Positions 53,701-64,000 of a DNA stretch of 64,000 nucleotides are shown here, in pieces. Numbering within the stretch: the stretch's first letter is position 1; the number at the start of each line of letters is the position of its first letter. Position numbers and translations under genes: made by a program. The notes below the pieces were generated by a model. It searched no databases, was not told the DNA's origin, and worked only from the letters and a program-made list of their open reading frames with translations. The stretch is from Molanna angustata. Taxonomy: Eukaryota; Arthropoda; Insecta; Trichoptera; Molannidae. The DNA is taken from assembly GCA_963576475.1 (NCBI GenBank), contig OY754979.1:34199778-34263777 (forward strand). Reading direction: 5' to 3'.

Positions 53701-56700
53701 GGCGTTTTTCTTTACTTTACAATAAGCAACTTTTCCGCACTAAAATTAAAAAAAAACTTATTTTCGACCCACCCTAGTGTTTAGGTTTATATGCCCCCTT
53801 AAACAATTTCTTCTCTGCTGGGCAGGCAGATAACAGACTTTAATGTATGGAAAAGAGATACTTTAACACGTTGGCAAAAATCACGTACAAAGTGTGTGTG
53901 ATTTTTTTTTATATTTGAAACAAAAAGACAATTGGACCACATATCAGATTTCAGAAAAAAAAAATAAACTGGTTGTAAATCCGAGATCCGAGAAACTACT
54001 ATGTATTCGCTTTTTTTTACTAAACACCCCCTCACCGGCCAGTAGCGGAATTGCTTATAGAAGCCGAAAATCTTGGTTTGCATGAATATTACTTATATTA
54101 AGAAATTTAAGACTTATTACCTATAATTTGTCAGTTTTATTGAAACCATACTAATTAATTTTTTTTTTTGACTTAGGTATGTAGTGTTTGTTAATGTTTT
54201 TGTTTGTATTGTTAGTCAATATTCTAAAATTATAATATTGTTCAAATTTCACTCGTTGTTGTAAAGTCACTCATCTCGATACAGGTTCAACCCTAGTGAG
54301 ATGATTGACTGTAATGTTTTTTTTATGTAAGTACCATTATAATTATTGACAAAATAAATAAAAATAAAATTAAAATTAAAAATTGAACCGCATGTAGAGA
54401 CGATGCTTGACAGGGCCACAAATGTTAATATTATTTTGGCATGTGATTATAAAATATTTTTATAGTCATTCAAATGAACAGCAATGCTAAAAAAAAAATT
54501 GTCGTCATTTCTCAATTTTCCTTCAGGGTTTGCCTAGTCCATATGGTTCCAGGCACGCCCCTGCCTCACCCCCTCTTAACATATCTCAAAGGGAAACTCG
54601 TCTACCTTTCGTCACCCAACAGTACACTCTCAATACCAACACACAGATCATACTCATTTGAGGTTCATACAACACGTCTATATCATCAGTTTCCTTCTTC
54701 TGTTAGAGATACCCCATTGATATCCGTTTTTAAAAACGGCTAAAAACGCACTTTTTGTCAAATTATCGAAACGACGATCAAATACTTTGAATAAGTATAT
54801 TTAATCCTACAAAAAAAATAAGTTTTTATTTTTCAGTATGAGTCGGCAACTTCATACCTTAACTTCTAATATAAACACAGTATCAAATTATTGTCATATA
54901 ATATTGAATTATTGAAGAAAACCTTTTAAATATTGACCCGTGACTCCAATTAATTTTTATCTCGATTTATGTTACATCATTTAACAATAACATATCCAAC
55001 CTGGCAACAGACCGGTTCTACATAAAATGTTTGTTAAAACAGAAACTTTCCTGCTTTTATGAATGTTTCATTAAAACTAGTTGCATGTAACACATGAGAT
55101 CCAACTGTCGATGGCGATATTATGTATATAATTGAAGAATGCGTACCAAACTATTAACACATAAACACAAATTAATAAATATTTTAAGATATTTTGTTTT
55201 CAGTTTTGTTTTTTGTCAGTCATTCATCGTTCATTCTTTCAATGTGTCCAAACCACCTCAAGGTTTTCATTTTCATTTTACTTATAATATCTTTATCTTG
55301 CATTCTGTCCTTATGTCCTCATTTTTTTTATTCTATCATATATCGTTCTATTACATACTCTTCTTAGTGATCTAATTTCTAAAGCATTTATTCTACTTTC
55401 ATGCGTCTTTTGCCACGTCCATGTTTCACTGGCATACGTCAAAGTAGGCACTACAATTGCATTATGTACTGCAATTTTAACTAGTTTCATTCTATGGCTC
55501 TGAAATAAAAATCGCGTCAGAGATTGGATGTATGACAGGTATTATGGCGGACATTGGGACCTGCATGGTTGATCTGTTTTGTTTGAGCATATATGTTTGT
55601 TATGGTAATGATTGTGATTGCAGTAATTTGAGATTGTGCACATATTGAGTCTGGAACGGGAAAAATCACCTGGTTCATAATTGCATATAATTGTCAATAA
55701 AAATTGTAAACTGCTAGCCCTAGAATAGGATGATTTCCTAGTTGGGCAGCAGTAATCTACTTATTGTTTTTTCTTTGTTTTTTCTTTAAAATTTAATTTG
55801 TGATTTTTCTTATATTCTAATTGGTTATTTGTTGCTTTATACTGTTGATTTTATATATCCCTTCTTTATTTTTACTGATATATTTTATTTTCTATGTTTT
55901 TACTTTTAAATTTTATTTGTGTTCTTCTTTTTTATATTCTTATTGGTTATAAGTTGTTTTATATTGTTGATTTTATATATCCCTTCTTTATTTTTACTGA
56001 TATATTTTATTTTTTATGTTTTGAATTTTAAATTTTATTTTCTATGTTTTTACTTTTAAATTTTATTTGTGTTCTTCTTTTTTATATTCTTATTGGTTAT
56101 AAGTTGTTTTATATTGTTGATTTTATATATCCCTTCTTTATTTTTACTGATATATTTTATTTTTTATGTTTTGAATTTTAAATTTTATTTTCTATGTTTT
56201 TACTTTTAAATTTTATTTGTGTTCTTCTTTTTTATATTCTTATTGGTTATAAGTTGTTTTATATTGTTGATTTTATATATCCCTTCTTTATTTTTACTGA
56301 TATATTTTATTTTCTATGTTTTTACTTTTAAATTTTATTTGTGTTCTTCTTTTTTATATTCTTATTGGTTATAAGTTGTTTTATATTGTTGATTTTATAT
56401 ATCCCTTCTTTATTTTTACTGATATATTTTATTTTTTATGTTTTGAATTTTAAATTTTATTTTCTATGTTTTTACTTTTAAATTTTATTTGTGTTCTTCT
56501 TTTTTATATTCTTATTGGTTATAAGTTGTTTTATATTGTTGATTTTATATATCCCTTCTTTATTTTTACTGATATATTTTATTTTCTATGTTTTGACTTT
56601 TAAATTAAATTTTCTATGTTTTTACTTTTTAATTTTATTTGTGTTCTTCTTTTTTATATTCTTATTGGTTATAAGTTGTTTTATATTGTTGATTTTATAT

Positions 56701-57947
56701 ATCCCTTCTTTATTTTTACTGATATATTTTATTTTCTATGTTTTGACTTTTAAATTAAATTTTCTATGTTTTTACTTTTTAATTTTATTTGTGTTCTTCT
56801 TTTTTATATTCTTATTGGTTATAAGTAGTTTTATATTGTTGATTTAATATATACTTCCTTTATTTTTACTGATATATTTTATTTTCTATGTTTTTACTTT
56901 TAAATTTTATTTGTGCTTTTTTTATATTATAATTGGTTATATGTTGTTTTATATAGTTGCTGTACGCTGCACATGTGTTTTGTATGTTTTGTAAAAGCCC
57001 TTCAAATGGGCGTTGAAGGAATAAAATAAAATAAAATAAAATAAAATAAAATAAAATAAAATAAAATAAAATAAAATAAAATAAAATAAAATAAAATAAA
57101 ATAAAATAAAATAAAATAAAATAAAAATATTGTTATCATTATAAATATGGTGTGATAAAAGGTAAAATAAAAATAAATAAATAAATAAAATTGCTTGGAT
57201 CGGATATTACTGGTCTGAGCGCTCTCTTTATTATTTTACCCGCCATAACTTTTCTTTCAATATTTTTATCAGTTCTTCCATTACTTTCAAACATACTCCC
57301 CAAGTATAAATCGACTGCCCCAACAAACAAGACAGTAATTCACAATTTTAGGTAGGTATTTGAGTTAGTACCATTTCTAGGTTAAGGCCATGATTGCCTA
57401 CCTCCAGAAAATTCAACAGTATCTCAAATGCATTCTTTAATATAAAAATATGAATTTTACAAAAGTAGTAAGTCAGCTAAACCATTTATCTTCCATGTAA
57501 TAACGAAGTAACTAAAGTAATGTTAATAACAAAAAAATATCTCAATTACTAGTAAGATCATCTTAAATATTACGTCCACTCACAAAAAAAAAGTTGAGAT
57601 GATTCAAACCAGAATTAGAAATCCGGTACGAATCTTAAAAGTGTCGCCCTGAAAAATTGAGTTTTTTGAGTTACTGCCTTGTTTGTTGGGGCAGTCGAAA
57701 TATTCCTCAACTTGTTCTATCCATTCGAACGAATGGCTGAATCATATCATTAAAATATCAATATTAGTGTCGCCAAAATCAAATACATATTTGTTTATTG
57801 TTGCATACCTTCATAGTAAAAAAAACTCACACAGACTGTGCTAATGTGTTAGTATGTTATTTAAACTTAAATCACATAGTACTTACTAGTCATGGAAGCC
57901 ACATATTGTCTCCTTACATTTTCTTTATGACTCTGTTTTGTATCCAT
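47773..57947 (-). CDS. MFS sugar transporter, Tret1-like (gene 2)
   Basis: Seven coding exons join in frame to 487 residues plus stop: 57947-57887, 53206-52974, 51805-51482, 50879-50741, 50573-50356, 49732-49532, 48060-47773. Junctions are GT-AG with the same phases as gene 1. Landmarks: ADRYGRK, RVLAGIGGAGA, MPETPVYLV, ERVGRK, GVGPVPIIMFSEVF, VPETKGKPLEHIL. It should be a 12-helix plasma-membrane sugar carrier. TM7 reads FNGFIGMFA where many relatives have a Gln-rich motif, and the TM10 Trp is Ile, so the substrate may differ. Intron 1 is 4.7 kb of transposon debris. The short first exon is supported by the matching first exon of gene 1 (RRQYVASM against RNQYFAAV). Confidence 0.92.
49029..49330 (-). 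pseudogene. LINE ORF2 C-terminal fragment in gene 2
   Basis: Minus strand reads CVVSTICRMRIENCSIAPHL and SPYCECGQDLETL, the Cys/His ending of a jockey-like ORF2. Lies in the intron between exons 6 and 7. Confidence 0.75.
50985..51080 (+). repeat. LINE 3' end fragment
   Basis: 'AAAGGGGAGGTCTATGTTCA' with 'CACTGGATGATTTATGGCC' matches the piece at 59070-59135, which keeps its (GAT)n tail. Confidence 0.6.
51888..52112. repeat. Minisatellite of about 57 bp, four units
   Basis: The unit contains ATCATTCATTCGCATCA, 'TCGATCT' and 'AATCTATCTC'. In gene 2 intron 2. Confidence 0.85.
52257..52455 (+). repeat. tRNA-derived SINE (family 1)
   Basis: Head TGCCTTCGTGGTTCAGTTGG, box B AGTTCGATTCC, body 'GTGGCAACTTGTTATTG', A-rich tail. 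Confidence 0.88.
52456..52690 (+). pseudogene. LINE ORF2 end fragment
   Basis: The frame ending at 52686 reads FQVQLARLWNGLSDEVTLSQ and SIQIFNSK, the usual 'LWNSLP..V....S...FK' C-terminal end of insect LINE ORF2. A related upstream sequence lies near 3220-3320. Confidence 0.6.
53432..53652. mobile_element. 221-bp MITE with about 38-bp inverted ends
   Basis: AGGCGACAGTTACACGTAAA (left) pairs with TTTACGTGTAACTATCGCCT (right), extending through AGTATTTACTGTGATCC. TA on both sides suggests a mariner-type target. In gene 2 intron 1. Confidence 0.85.
54480..54790 (+). pseudogene. LINE ORF2 end fragment
   Basis: The frame ending at 54743 reads SIPTHRSYSFEVHTTRLYHQ, then FPSSVRDTPLISVFKNG, the typical ORF2 C-terminal end. 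Confidence 0.6.
55209..55490 (-). pseudogene. LINE ORF2 fragment (family of 27755-28300)
   Basis: 'TTCAATGTGTCCAAACCACC' and 'TTTATTCTACTTTCATGCGT' match 28021-28200 closely. Deletions break the frame. Confidence 0.75.
55490..57185 (+). mobile_element. CR1-like LINE 3' end split by a second LINE
   Basis: The outer element has 'CTGCTAGCCCTAGAATAGGA' and 'GGGCAGCAGTAATCTACT' before 55765. It resumes at about 57126 with 'TTATCATTATAAATATGG' and an (AAATA) tail. A TATTGTT-like duplication borders the inserted block. Confidence 0.75.
55768..57125 (+). mobile_element. LINE 3' end made mostly of minisatellite
   Basis: Eight or so imperfect units of roughly 120-180 bp (for example 'TTATTGGTTATAAGTTGTTT', 'TGATTTTATATATCCCTTC') are followed by 'AAAGCCCTTCAAATGGGCG' and a long (AAATA)n tail (57019-57125). 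The ending resembles the LINE tail at 37030. The Phe-rich open frame over the array is not a gene. Confidence 0.7.
57180..57330 (-). pseudogene. LINE RT C-terminal fragment
   Basis: Minus strand reads DLYLGSMFESNGRTDKNIER and AGKIIKRALRPVISD, matching the 'YLGS..+..G..D.+I..RI..G' segment of non-LTR RT proteins. Confidence 0.6.
57315..57694. mobile_element. 380-bp MITE with TCGA flanks
   Basis: CTGCCCCAACAAACAAG on the left and CTTGTTTGTTGGGGCAG on the right are inverted, pairing on for about 14 more bases. TCGA borders both sides. Lies just downstream of gene 2 exon 1. Confidence 0.8.
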
Positions 57948-58351
57948 TTTAGATAAACACGTTTTAAAAAAAATATTGTTGTATACACATATATTTTAAA
58001 CTGAGTATCTCATTAACTTGATAACACAATAACACTTTTATTAAAATTATATTTATTTTATTTCTCACACAAAGGTTTTATTTTTATGTCTGGATTTTAT
58101 ATTTTATTCATACATTTTACGCTCATATAAATTATCTAGCAAGAATATTCCTGAAAATACATTTAATATAGATTATATTACATATATGTAATTTCACACA
58201 CCTGACTTTGCCAATGATACAATGAACACTATATAAAATTATTTCAATAACTTTTGCAGTTGAATTGCATTCGTATAGTAAATCTTTTGGAGAAGGGATT
58301 ATGCAAATAATTTGTTGCGTCGAATACAGAGAAATAAATTTTAAAGTACAT

Positions 58352-58618
58352 CCAAATCATCACTAGATACCCCACAATGTAGTGTAACCAGCAACAGGAG
58401 TGCGTGTGTGCATTACCTTATAAAATGAAACACGACACGCGCGTGTATGCCACAAACCAGTCTCGTCACAACTAAAAATATTTTTTTATTCAGAATGGAT
58501 GGTGAACCTCATTACTGATTTAAGTATTTTTGATTACCAGGCTCTTAACGAAACGACGATGACAGAAACGAGTGGAAGCACTATTCTAAGGTTGTGCCTC
58601 ACAGCGGGAACTAATATT
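58352..58618 (-). repeat. Interspersed repeat A, fifth copy
   Basis: 'TACCCCACAATGTAGTGTAA', 'CAGTCTCGTCACAACTAAAA' and the tail 'TTGTGCCTCACAGC'. It lies upstream of the start of gene 2. Confidence 0.7.
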
Positions 58619-59059
58619 TAAAAATAATATTCAAATATTTTTAATTCTGTTGAAATGATTATTTTTATACAAAACATATGGTCAATATTTATTCTCATTA
58701 TTATTACCAACACTTTTATGCAAGCCAAGTTTTTGATATAGGTTAACGCCTATTTGTTTGTTAGTTCGTTTCTCGCTAGAGCGAATTGCATAATTTATTT
58801 CGAAAGCCTAAATAAATATAATTGTTATGTCTAGATGTTTATAAATTGTATTTCTTTGATTTATGCTGTGTCATGTAATATTTAATTTTGAAAAGGTCTT
58901 TGAGACGTGAATCAATAAATAAATAAAAAATAATAGTGGAATGTTTTAACATTCCACTAATTTTTAAATAAAATATATCTCAAAATATTAAAAAAAATAT
59001 TCGATGAATAATATTTTTTGTACAATGGCATTGAGATGAATGAATTGAATTGAAGGGCT

Positions 59060-59140
59060 TCATACCCGACTAAAGGGGAGGCCTATGTCCAACACTGGAC
59101 GAATAATGGCTGATGATGATGATGATGATACCCGACTAGT
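59060..59140 (+). repeat. LINE 3' end with (GAT)n tail
   Basis: 'AAAGGGGAGGCCTATGTCCA' and 'CACTGGACGAATAATGGC' precede (GAT)6. Same end as 50985-51080. Confidence 0.7.
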
Positions 59141-59224
59141 TGGAGCTCTGAAATTTTCAGAAATTGTGTATTCCCGACGACAATTCATGTTATAACTATT
59201 TCCGGCTTGATTCATTTGATATTC

Positions 59225-59860
59225 TGATAAAATCCCAACAGAGGAGAAATTTATTTAAATTTATTTCTCACGCTAATATTGCTCCTCTGGGTTGGAAACA
59301 CTGGTTAGTTGGAAGAAATTGCCATACGGCAATAAACTCGCCACTTGCGCAGGGTGCAAGGAAGTGCAAATACAAATTGCGCAGGGTGCAAATACATAAA
59401 TTTTATATTTCAAACAAAATAAACAAAGCTATGCGTTTAAAATTTGAATTTTATTTAGTTAGATGTAACAATAATATTTTAATTTGAAAACACGAAAAAA
59501 TGATAACATCATAATGATATACGTACATTTCTAAAAAGATTTAAATATTAAATAAATTAAAATCAAGGAAAATTTCTTCATCGAGTAATTCAATGTTTGC
59601 TGGTGAAAAATAATAAAAATAAACACCATTGCACGCTGCGCAAGTGGCGAGTTTATTGCCATATGGCAATTTCTTCCAACTTACCATTGTTTACAGCCCA
59701 GAGAAGCAATATTTACGTGAGGAGTAAATTTAAATCAATTTCTCCTCTGCTAGGTATCGAACACAGGACGACCGCACAGAAGCCAACTTACCAACTGTGC
59801 CATGGCGGTCTGCTCGAAAAATCGATTACAAATTTAATATTAGAAGAAAACATTGAAAAG
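59225..59860. repeat. Two family-3 SINE pieces in inverted orientation
   Basis: The right piece (59620-59850, minus) has head GACCGCCATGGCACAGTTGG and box B GTTCGATACC. The left piece (59235-59400, plus) carries the body 'GGAAGAAATTGCCATACGGC' and 'CACTTGCGCAGGGTGCA'. The bodies are about 250 bp apart and could fold back. Confidence 0.75.
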
Positions 59861-60489
59861 ATTGTCTTCTATTTATTTATAAGTTAATTCGCTACCGAAC
59901 GACTAATAGTGATGTAAGATATCACTTAATATATTTTTGGGCGACATTAAATATTATTTGGTTGCTATTAAAGGAGCCCTTATATTTTACAAGTTTATGT
60001 TAATTATAGTATTTAAATATAGACACGCAACTGCGAGTATTTTATGAGAAACATACGACATTTCTATGAAGAAATCTGTATTTTAGGTACTGATACATTT
60101 TGAACATAATTTATGTTGCATTAAATTCTCATAATACAAAATAGGCTAAGTAATTGTTTATTGGTTTTGTAGTTGAATATCGTATTATAATTGAAGTTAA
60201 AGAATGGCATGCAATAAACACTTATAAATCAAGTAAAGTTCACACAAGTTAATAATGAATTAATAGGTTTTGTACATAACAAGTTTACATAACAAGTTCT
60301 TTTCAAACAGACCAATTAAATTTGTTTTTGAATAATTGAAATTCTATTATTACAAGTTCAATTTAAAAACAAATCATATTACCAAGTAATATGCCATGCC
60401 ATAACTGAAAAATATATATTAAACCCGCCAGAGTACAGTAGGTTTATTTAAATCGAATATTTGTATGGTTGTTTGTGAATTGCCGTAGA

Positions 60490-60640
60490 TACATAATGCT
60501 ACTTTGACGTTTGCCAGTGAAACATGGACTTGGCAAAAGATGCATGAAAGTAGAATAAATGCTGTAGAATTGAGATCACTAAGAAGAGTAGGTTATATGT
60601 AGAACGATGTACATATGTATAATGCAAGATAAAGAAGGAT
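60490..60640 (+). pseudogene. LINE ORF2 fragment (family of 27755-28300)
   Basis: Reads SETWTWQKMHESRINAVELR then SLRRVGYM, matching the start of the 28162-27767 fragment. Confidence 0.7.
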
Positions 60641-61689
60641 TTATATCCTATTTAAAAAAAGATAGTATTGTATGGTATTGGTTTGTCCTCCATAGGCTCC
60701 CAAGCAGAGCACTCGGAGTCGTCATTGATTATAAATAAACAAATTATCTAAAGTAATAAAGCAATCAAAATGTTAGTGTTTGTGTGTGTGTATGTGTGTG
60801 TGTGTGTGTGTGTTTGTCTCACGCCTTCTGAAAAACCAAGAGCATCAAAAAATCTAATTTATGTGCGAACGTGTACCTGTATACCTGATGCAGTGTCACG
60901 CTAAAAATAATGCGATAAAAATGCTGAATTTTAAAAATATTTCAATAATTATTTTTTTCATACAAAATTTTCCAAGTCGTATCTGTCAAAAAAGTGTACA
61001 TTTTGCACGCAAATATCTGTTAGTTTAAAAGTTAGAAGTACGTATTTACACGAAGAAAATATATTTTCAAATATAACTTAGCGTTTAAGTGAAAAACATG
61101 GTGAATATTTTGTATAATTATAATGTTAAACTTATTTTTAAAGTAAGCGTTTTGTACATAAACGCCGCCATTTTAATATCTTTTCATACAATATTTCATT
61201 TTCCCACCGAATGAATATGTTCTTGAAAATAATAAACCTTTGAAATAAATGTAATTATGAAATAATAAAATGAAACACAAGACATTACGGCAAGTTTTAA
61301 GACATATATTGTAAAAATGTGTTTATTATTAGTTAAGATGTAGGCATAATAAAATTGCATAATTTGTAAATAATATTTGATTTTTCTGACAATTTTCATT
61401 TTTATGGCATCGAACAAACCAATGTAGGTACCTACATATTCAAAAAAGTCTCAAACCATTTGATATTTTTAAAGTATTGGAATGGTTACTATGGTAACGG
61501 AAAGATTCTGATATTCAAATTAAATTTGTTATGAATAGAATTTCTTTAGAATATTGTTGTAGGTAGGTACCTACCTATTACTATTTACTTACAAATCAAC
61601 AATATACTGATTTCCTATCGGAAAATTGTATGCGATGTGCTCCTAAACCGTTTGTCCGATTACAATGAAACTTTGGTGAATTGTCGAGC

Positions 61690-62100
61690 GTGTGCCCGGG
61701 ATGGTTTCTGGATTTAAACTTTTTTCTTATTCTTCTTTTTCTTCGTGTATTTGGTCATTTAACCTATGAAGGGGGAGTATCCTGGGAGAAGAAGGTCCAG
61801 CTGTCCTTCCATCTCTTCGCAGGTCTTCCAAGACGGTTTCTGGATATAAACTTTTTTCTTCTTCTTTTTCTTCATCGTGCATTTGGTCATTTTACCTATG
61901 AAGGTGGACTATCCTGGGAGAAGAAAGTCCAATTTTCCTTCCATATCTTCGCAGGTATCTGGATTTGAACTATTTTCTTCTTCTTCTTCGTGTATTTAGT
62001 CATTTTACCTATGAAGGTGGAGTATCCTGGGAAAAGAATGTCTTTTCATCTCTTCGCGGTTCTTCCAGGATGGTTTCTGGAATGAAACTTTTCTTAACCG
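61690..62100. repeat. Minisatellite C of Helitron copy 2
   Basis: About 3.5 units of 105-120 bp carrying 'TTTACCTATGAAGGTGGA' and 'TCCATCTCTTCGCAGG'. Inverted match of 22375-23000. Confidence 0.9.
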
Positions 62101-63004
62101 GCTGAAGAGACGGGATGTAATGAAGGGAAGGGACGTAATGAGGAATTGAAGGGACGGGAGGTACTGAAGGGCCTGAAGGGACGGGAGGTACTTAAGGGAA
62201 CGTGTACCTGTATACCTGATGCAGTGTCAGGCTAAAAATAATGCGATTAAAATGCTGAATTTTAAAAATATTTCAATAATTATTTTTTTCATACAAAATT
62301 TTCCAAGTCGTATCTGTCAAGAAGTGTACATTTTGCACGCAAATATCTGTTAGTTTAAAAGTTAGAAGTACGTATTTACACGAAAAAATTTTACTTTCAA
62401 GTATAACTTAGCGTTTAAGTGAAAAACATGGTGAATATTTTGTATAATTATAATGTTTAACTTATTTTTAAAGTAAGCGTTTTGTACATAAATGCCGCCA
62501 TTTTAATATCTTTTCATACAATATTTCATTTTCCTACCGAATGAATATGTTCTTGAAAATAATAAACCTTTGAAATAAATAAAATTATGAAACAATAAAA
62601 TGAAACACAAGACATTACAGCAAGTTTTAAGACGTATATTGTAAAAGTCTGTTAATTATTAGTAAAGATATAGGCATAATAAAATTGCATAATTTGTATA
62701 TAATATTTGATATTCCGGACAATTTTTATTTTTATGGCATCGAACAAACCAATGTAGGTACCTACATACATATTATTCAAAAAATGTCTACAAACCATTT
62801 GATATTTTTTACATGTTCTATGGTTACTATGGTAACGGACACATTCTGATATTCAAATAAAATTTGTTATAAATCGAATTCGAATTAATTTAGAACATCA
62901 TTGTAGGTAGGTACCTACATACCTAATACTACTTGAAAACCAACAATATACTAAGTTCGTATAGGAAAATTATTAAACTATCTTAGGTTAACTACAATAC
63001 ACAT

Positions 63005-64000
63005 GTCATTCAATCTACAAACTATTTCCTATAGTGAAATTCTTCTTTTATTTAAGTAGACCTTTGGGTGATTTTTTATACAAACTATTTCTTGGAGTTT
63101 AATTCTTCTTCCTCTTCTTTTGTGAAGTCATTTGGGACAGTTCATAAATAAACTATTTCCTATAGTCTAATTTTTCTTTTTCTTAATTTATGTAGACCTT
63201 GGGTGAGTTTTTATACAAACTATTTCCTACAGTCTAATTCATCTTCTTCCTCTTCTTTTATGTAGCCCTTTGGGTGAGTTTTTATACAAACTTATTCCTA
63301 TTATCTAATTCTTTTTCTTCTTATTTTATGTAGACCTCTGGGCCAGTTTTGATACCAACTATTTCTTTTAACGTATTTCTTCTTTTTCTAATTTTATGTA
63401 GACCTTTGTTGAATTTTGTATAAACTAACTTCCTATAGTCTTATTTTTCCTCTTTTATGTAGACCAAGGGAGAGTTTTCATGCAAACTTTTCCTTTAGTC
63501 TAATTCTTCTTCGTCTTATTTTATGTAGACCTCTGGGCCAGTTTTGATACCAACTATTTCTTTTAACGTATTTCTTCTTTTTCTAATTTTATGTAGACCT
63601 TTGTTGAATTTTGTATAAACTAACTTCCTATAGTCTTATTTTTCCTCTTTTATGTAGACCAAGGGAGAGTTTTCATGCAAACTTTTCCTTAAGTCTAATT
63701 CTTCTTCGTCTTCTTTTATGTTTTACCTTTGCGTTAGTTTTTATACAATCTATTTCCTGCGTTAGTTTTTATACAATCTATTTCCTGCGTTAGTTTTTAT
63801 ACAATCTATTTCCTGACGTATAATTATTCTTCTAATATGTAGACCTTTGGGTCAGTTTTTATATTAACTACTTTCTATAGTCTAATTCTTCTTTTTCTTA
63901 TTTTTTGTAGATCTTTTGGTTAGTTTTTATACAAACTATTTCCTTTAGTCTAATTCTTCGTTTTCTTATTTAATGTAGACGTTGGGTGAATTTTATATAA
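63005..64000. repeat. Minisatellite B of Helitron copy 2
   Basis: At least twelve units of about 70-80 bp with 'TTTTTATACAAACTATTTCC' and 'TTTATGTAGACCTTTGGG'. A larger block of about 175 bp (near 63320 and 63495) is duplicated within it. Continues past the window end. Confidence 0.9.

Larger units (their letters stand above)
60747..64000 (+). mobile_element. Non-autonomous Helitron rich in minisatellites, copy 2
   Basis: Begins TCTAAAGTAATAAAGCAATC after an A. Then come (TG)n, block A (60815-61690), minisatellite C (61690-62100), the 'gggacgggaggt' block (62105-62200), block A again (62203-62990) and minisatellite B (63005 to window end). Opposite orientation to copy 1. The CTAG end lies beyond the window. 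No coding capacity. Confidence 0.75.

Noticed and set aside
53799..54083. 94-residue minus-strand frame
   Set aside because: Low-complexity Lys/Phe-rich translation of A- and T-runs with no recognisable domain.
56491..56847. 118-residue Phe/Leu-rich 'membrane protein'
   Set aside because: Translation of the 55.8-56.9 kb minisatellite; the peptide repeats with the DNA unit.

Overview
This is an AT-rich, intron-rich eukaryotic window, most likely from a moth or butterfly. Three things point that way: two insect-type (Tret1-like) sugar transporter genes, tRNA-derived SINEs and Helitron ends of a kind I associate with Lepidoptera, and many short GTAGGTACCTAC-type motifs. The species assignment is inference. 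There is no sign of prokaryotic organisation.

Only two host genes are clear. Both encode major-facilitator sugar transporters and they face each other tail to tail. Gene 1 (+) runs 11243-30190 in eight coding exons and splices to 523 residues. Gene 2 (-) runs 57947-47773 in seven coding exons and splices to 487 residues. Every exon joins in frame, and three exons have identical lengths in both genes (324, 218 and 201 nt). They therefore look like an old inverted duplication.

Almost everything else is mobile DNA, much of it nested.
1-11.2 kb: a deleted Ty3/gypsy element, tandem repeats, LINE tails, a large palindrome and a degenerate hammerhead motif.
11.3-30.2 kb (introns of gene 1): SINEs, LINE fragments, a two-ORF LINE with both frames open (15.3-20.6 kb), and a 3.25-kb non-autonomous Helitron made largely of minisatellite arrays (20919-24169). 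A well-formed hammerhead motif lies beside the Helitron.
30.2-47.8 kb (between the genes): a MITE, a tRNA-like SINE, a Helitron with helicase remnants and a LINE inserted in it, a LINE RT fragment carrying a Penelope-like remnant with a hammerhead motif, and a 6-kb PIF/Harbinger transposon. The Harbinger carries a transposase and an intact six-exon Myb/SANT-like partner gene. It sits inside an older Harbinger-type non-autonomous element that also has a tandem neighbour copy.
47.8-58 kb (introns of gene 2): MITEs, LINE tails, and a LINE 3' end interrupted by a second LINE that is mostly minisatellite.
58-64 kb: SINEs and a second, inverted copy of the minisatellite Helitron running off the window.

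The most interesting signals are the three Penelope-type hammerhead motifs, the Helitron family built from internal minisatellites, and the nested Harbinger, whose neighbouring copy acts as a natural empty site.
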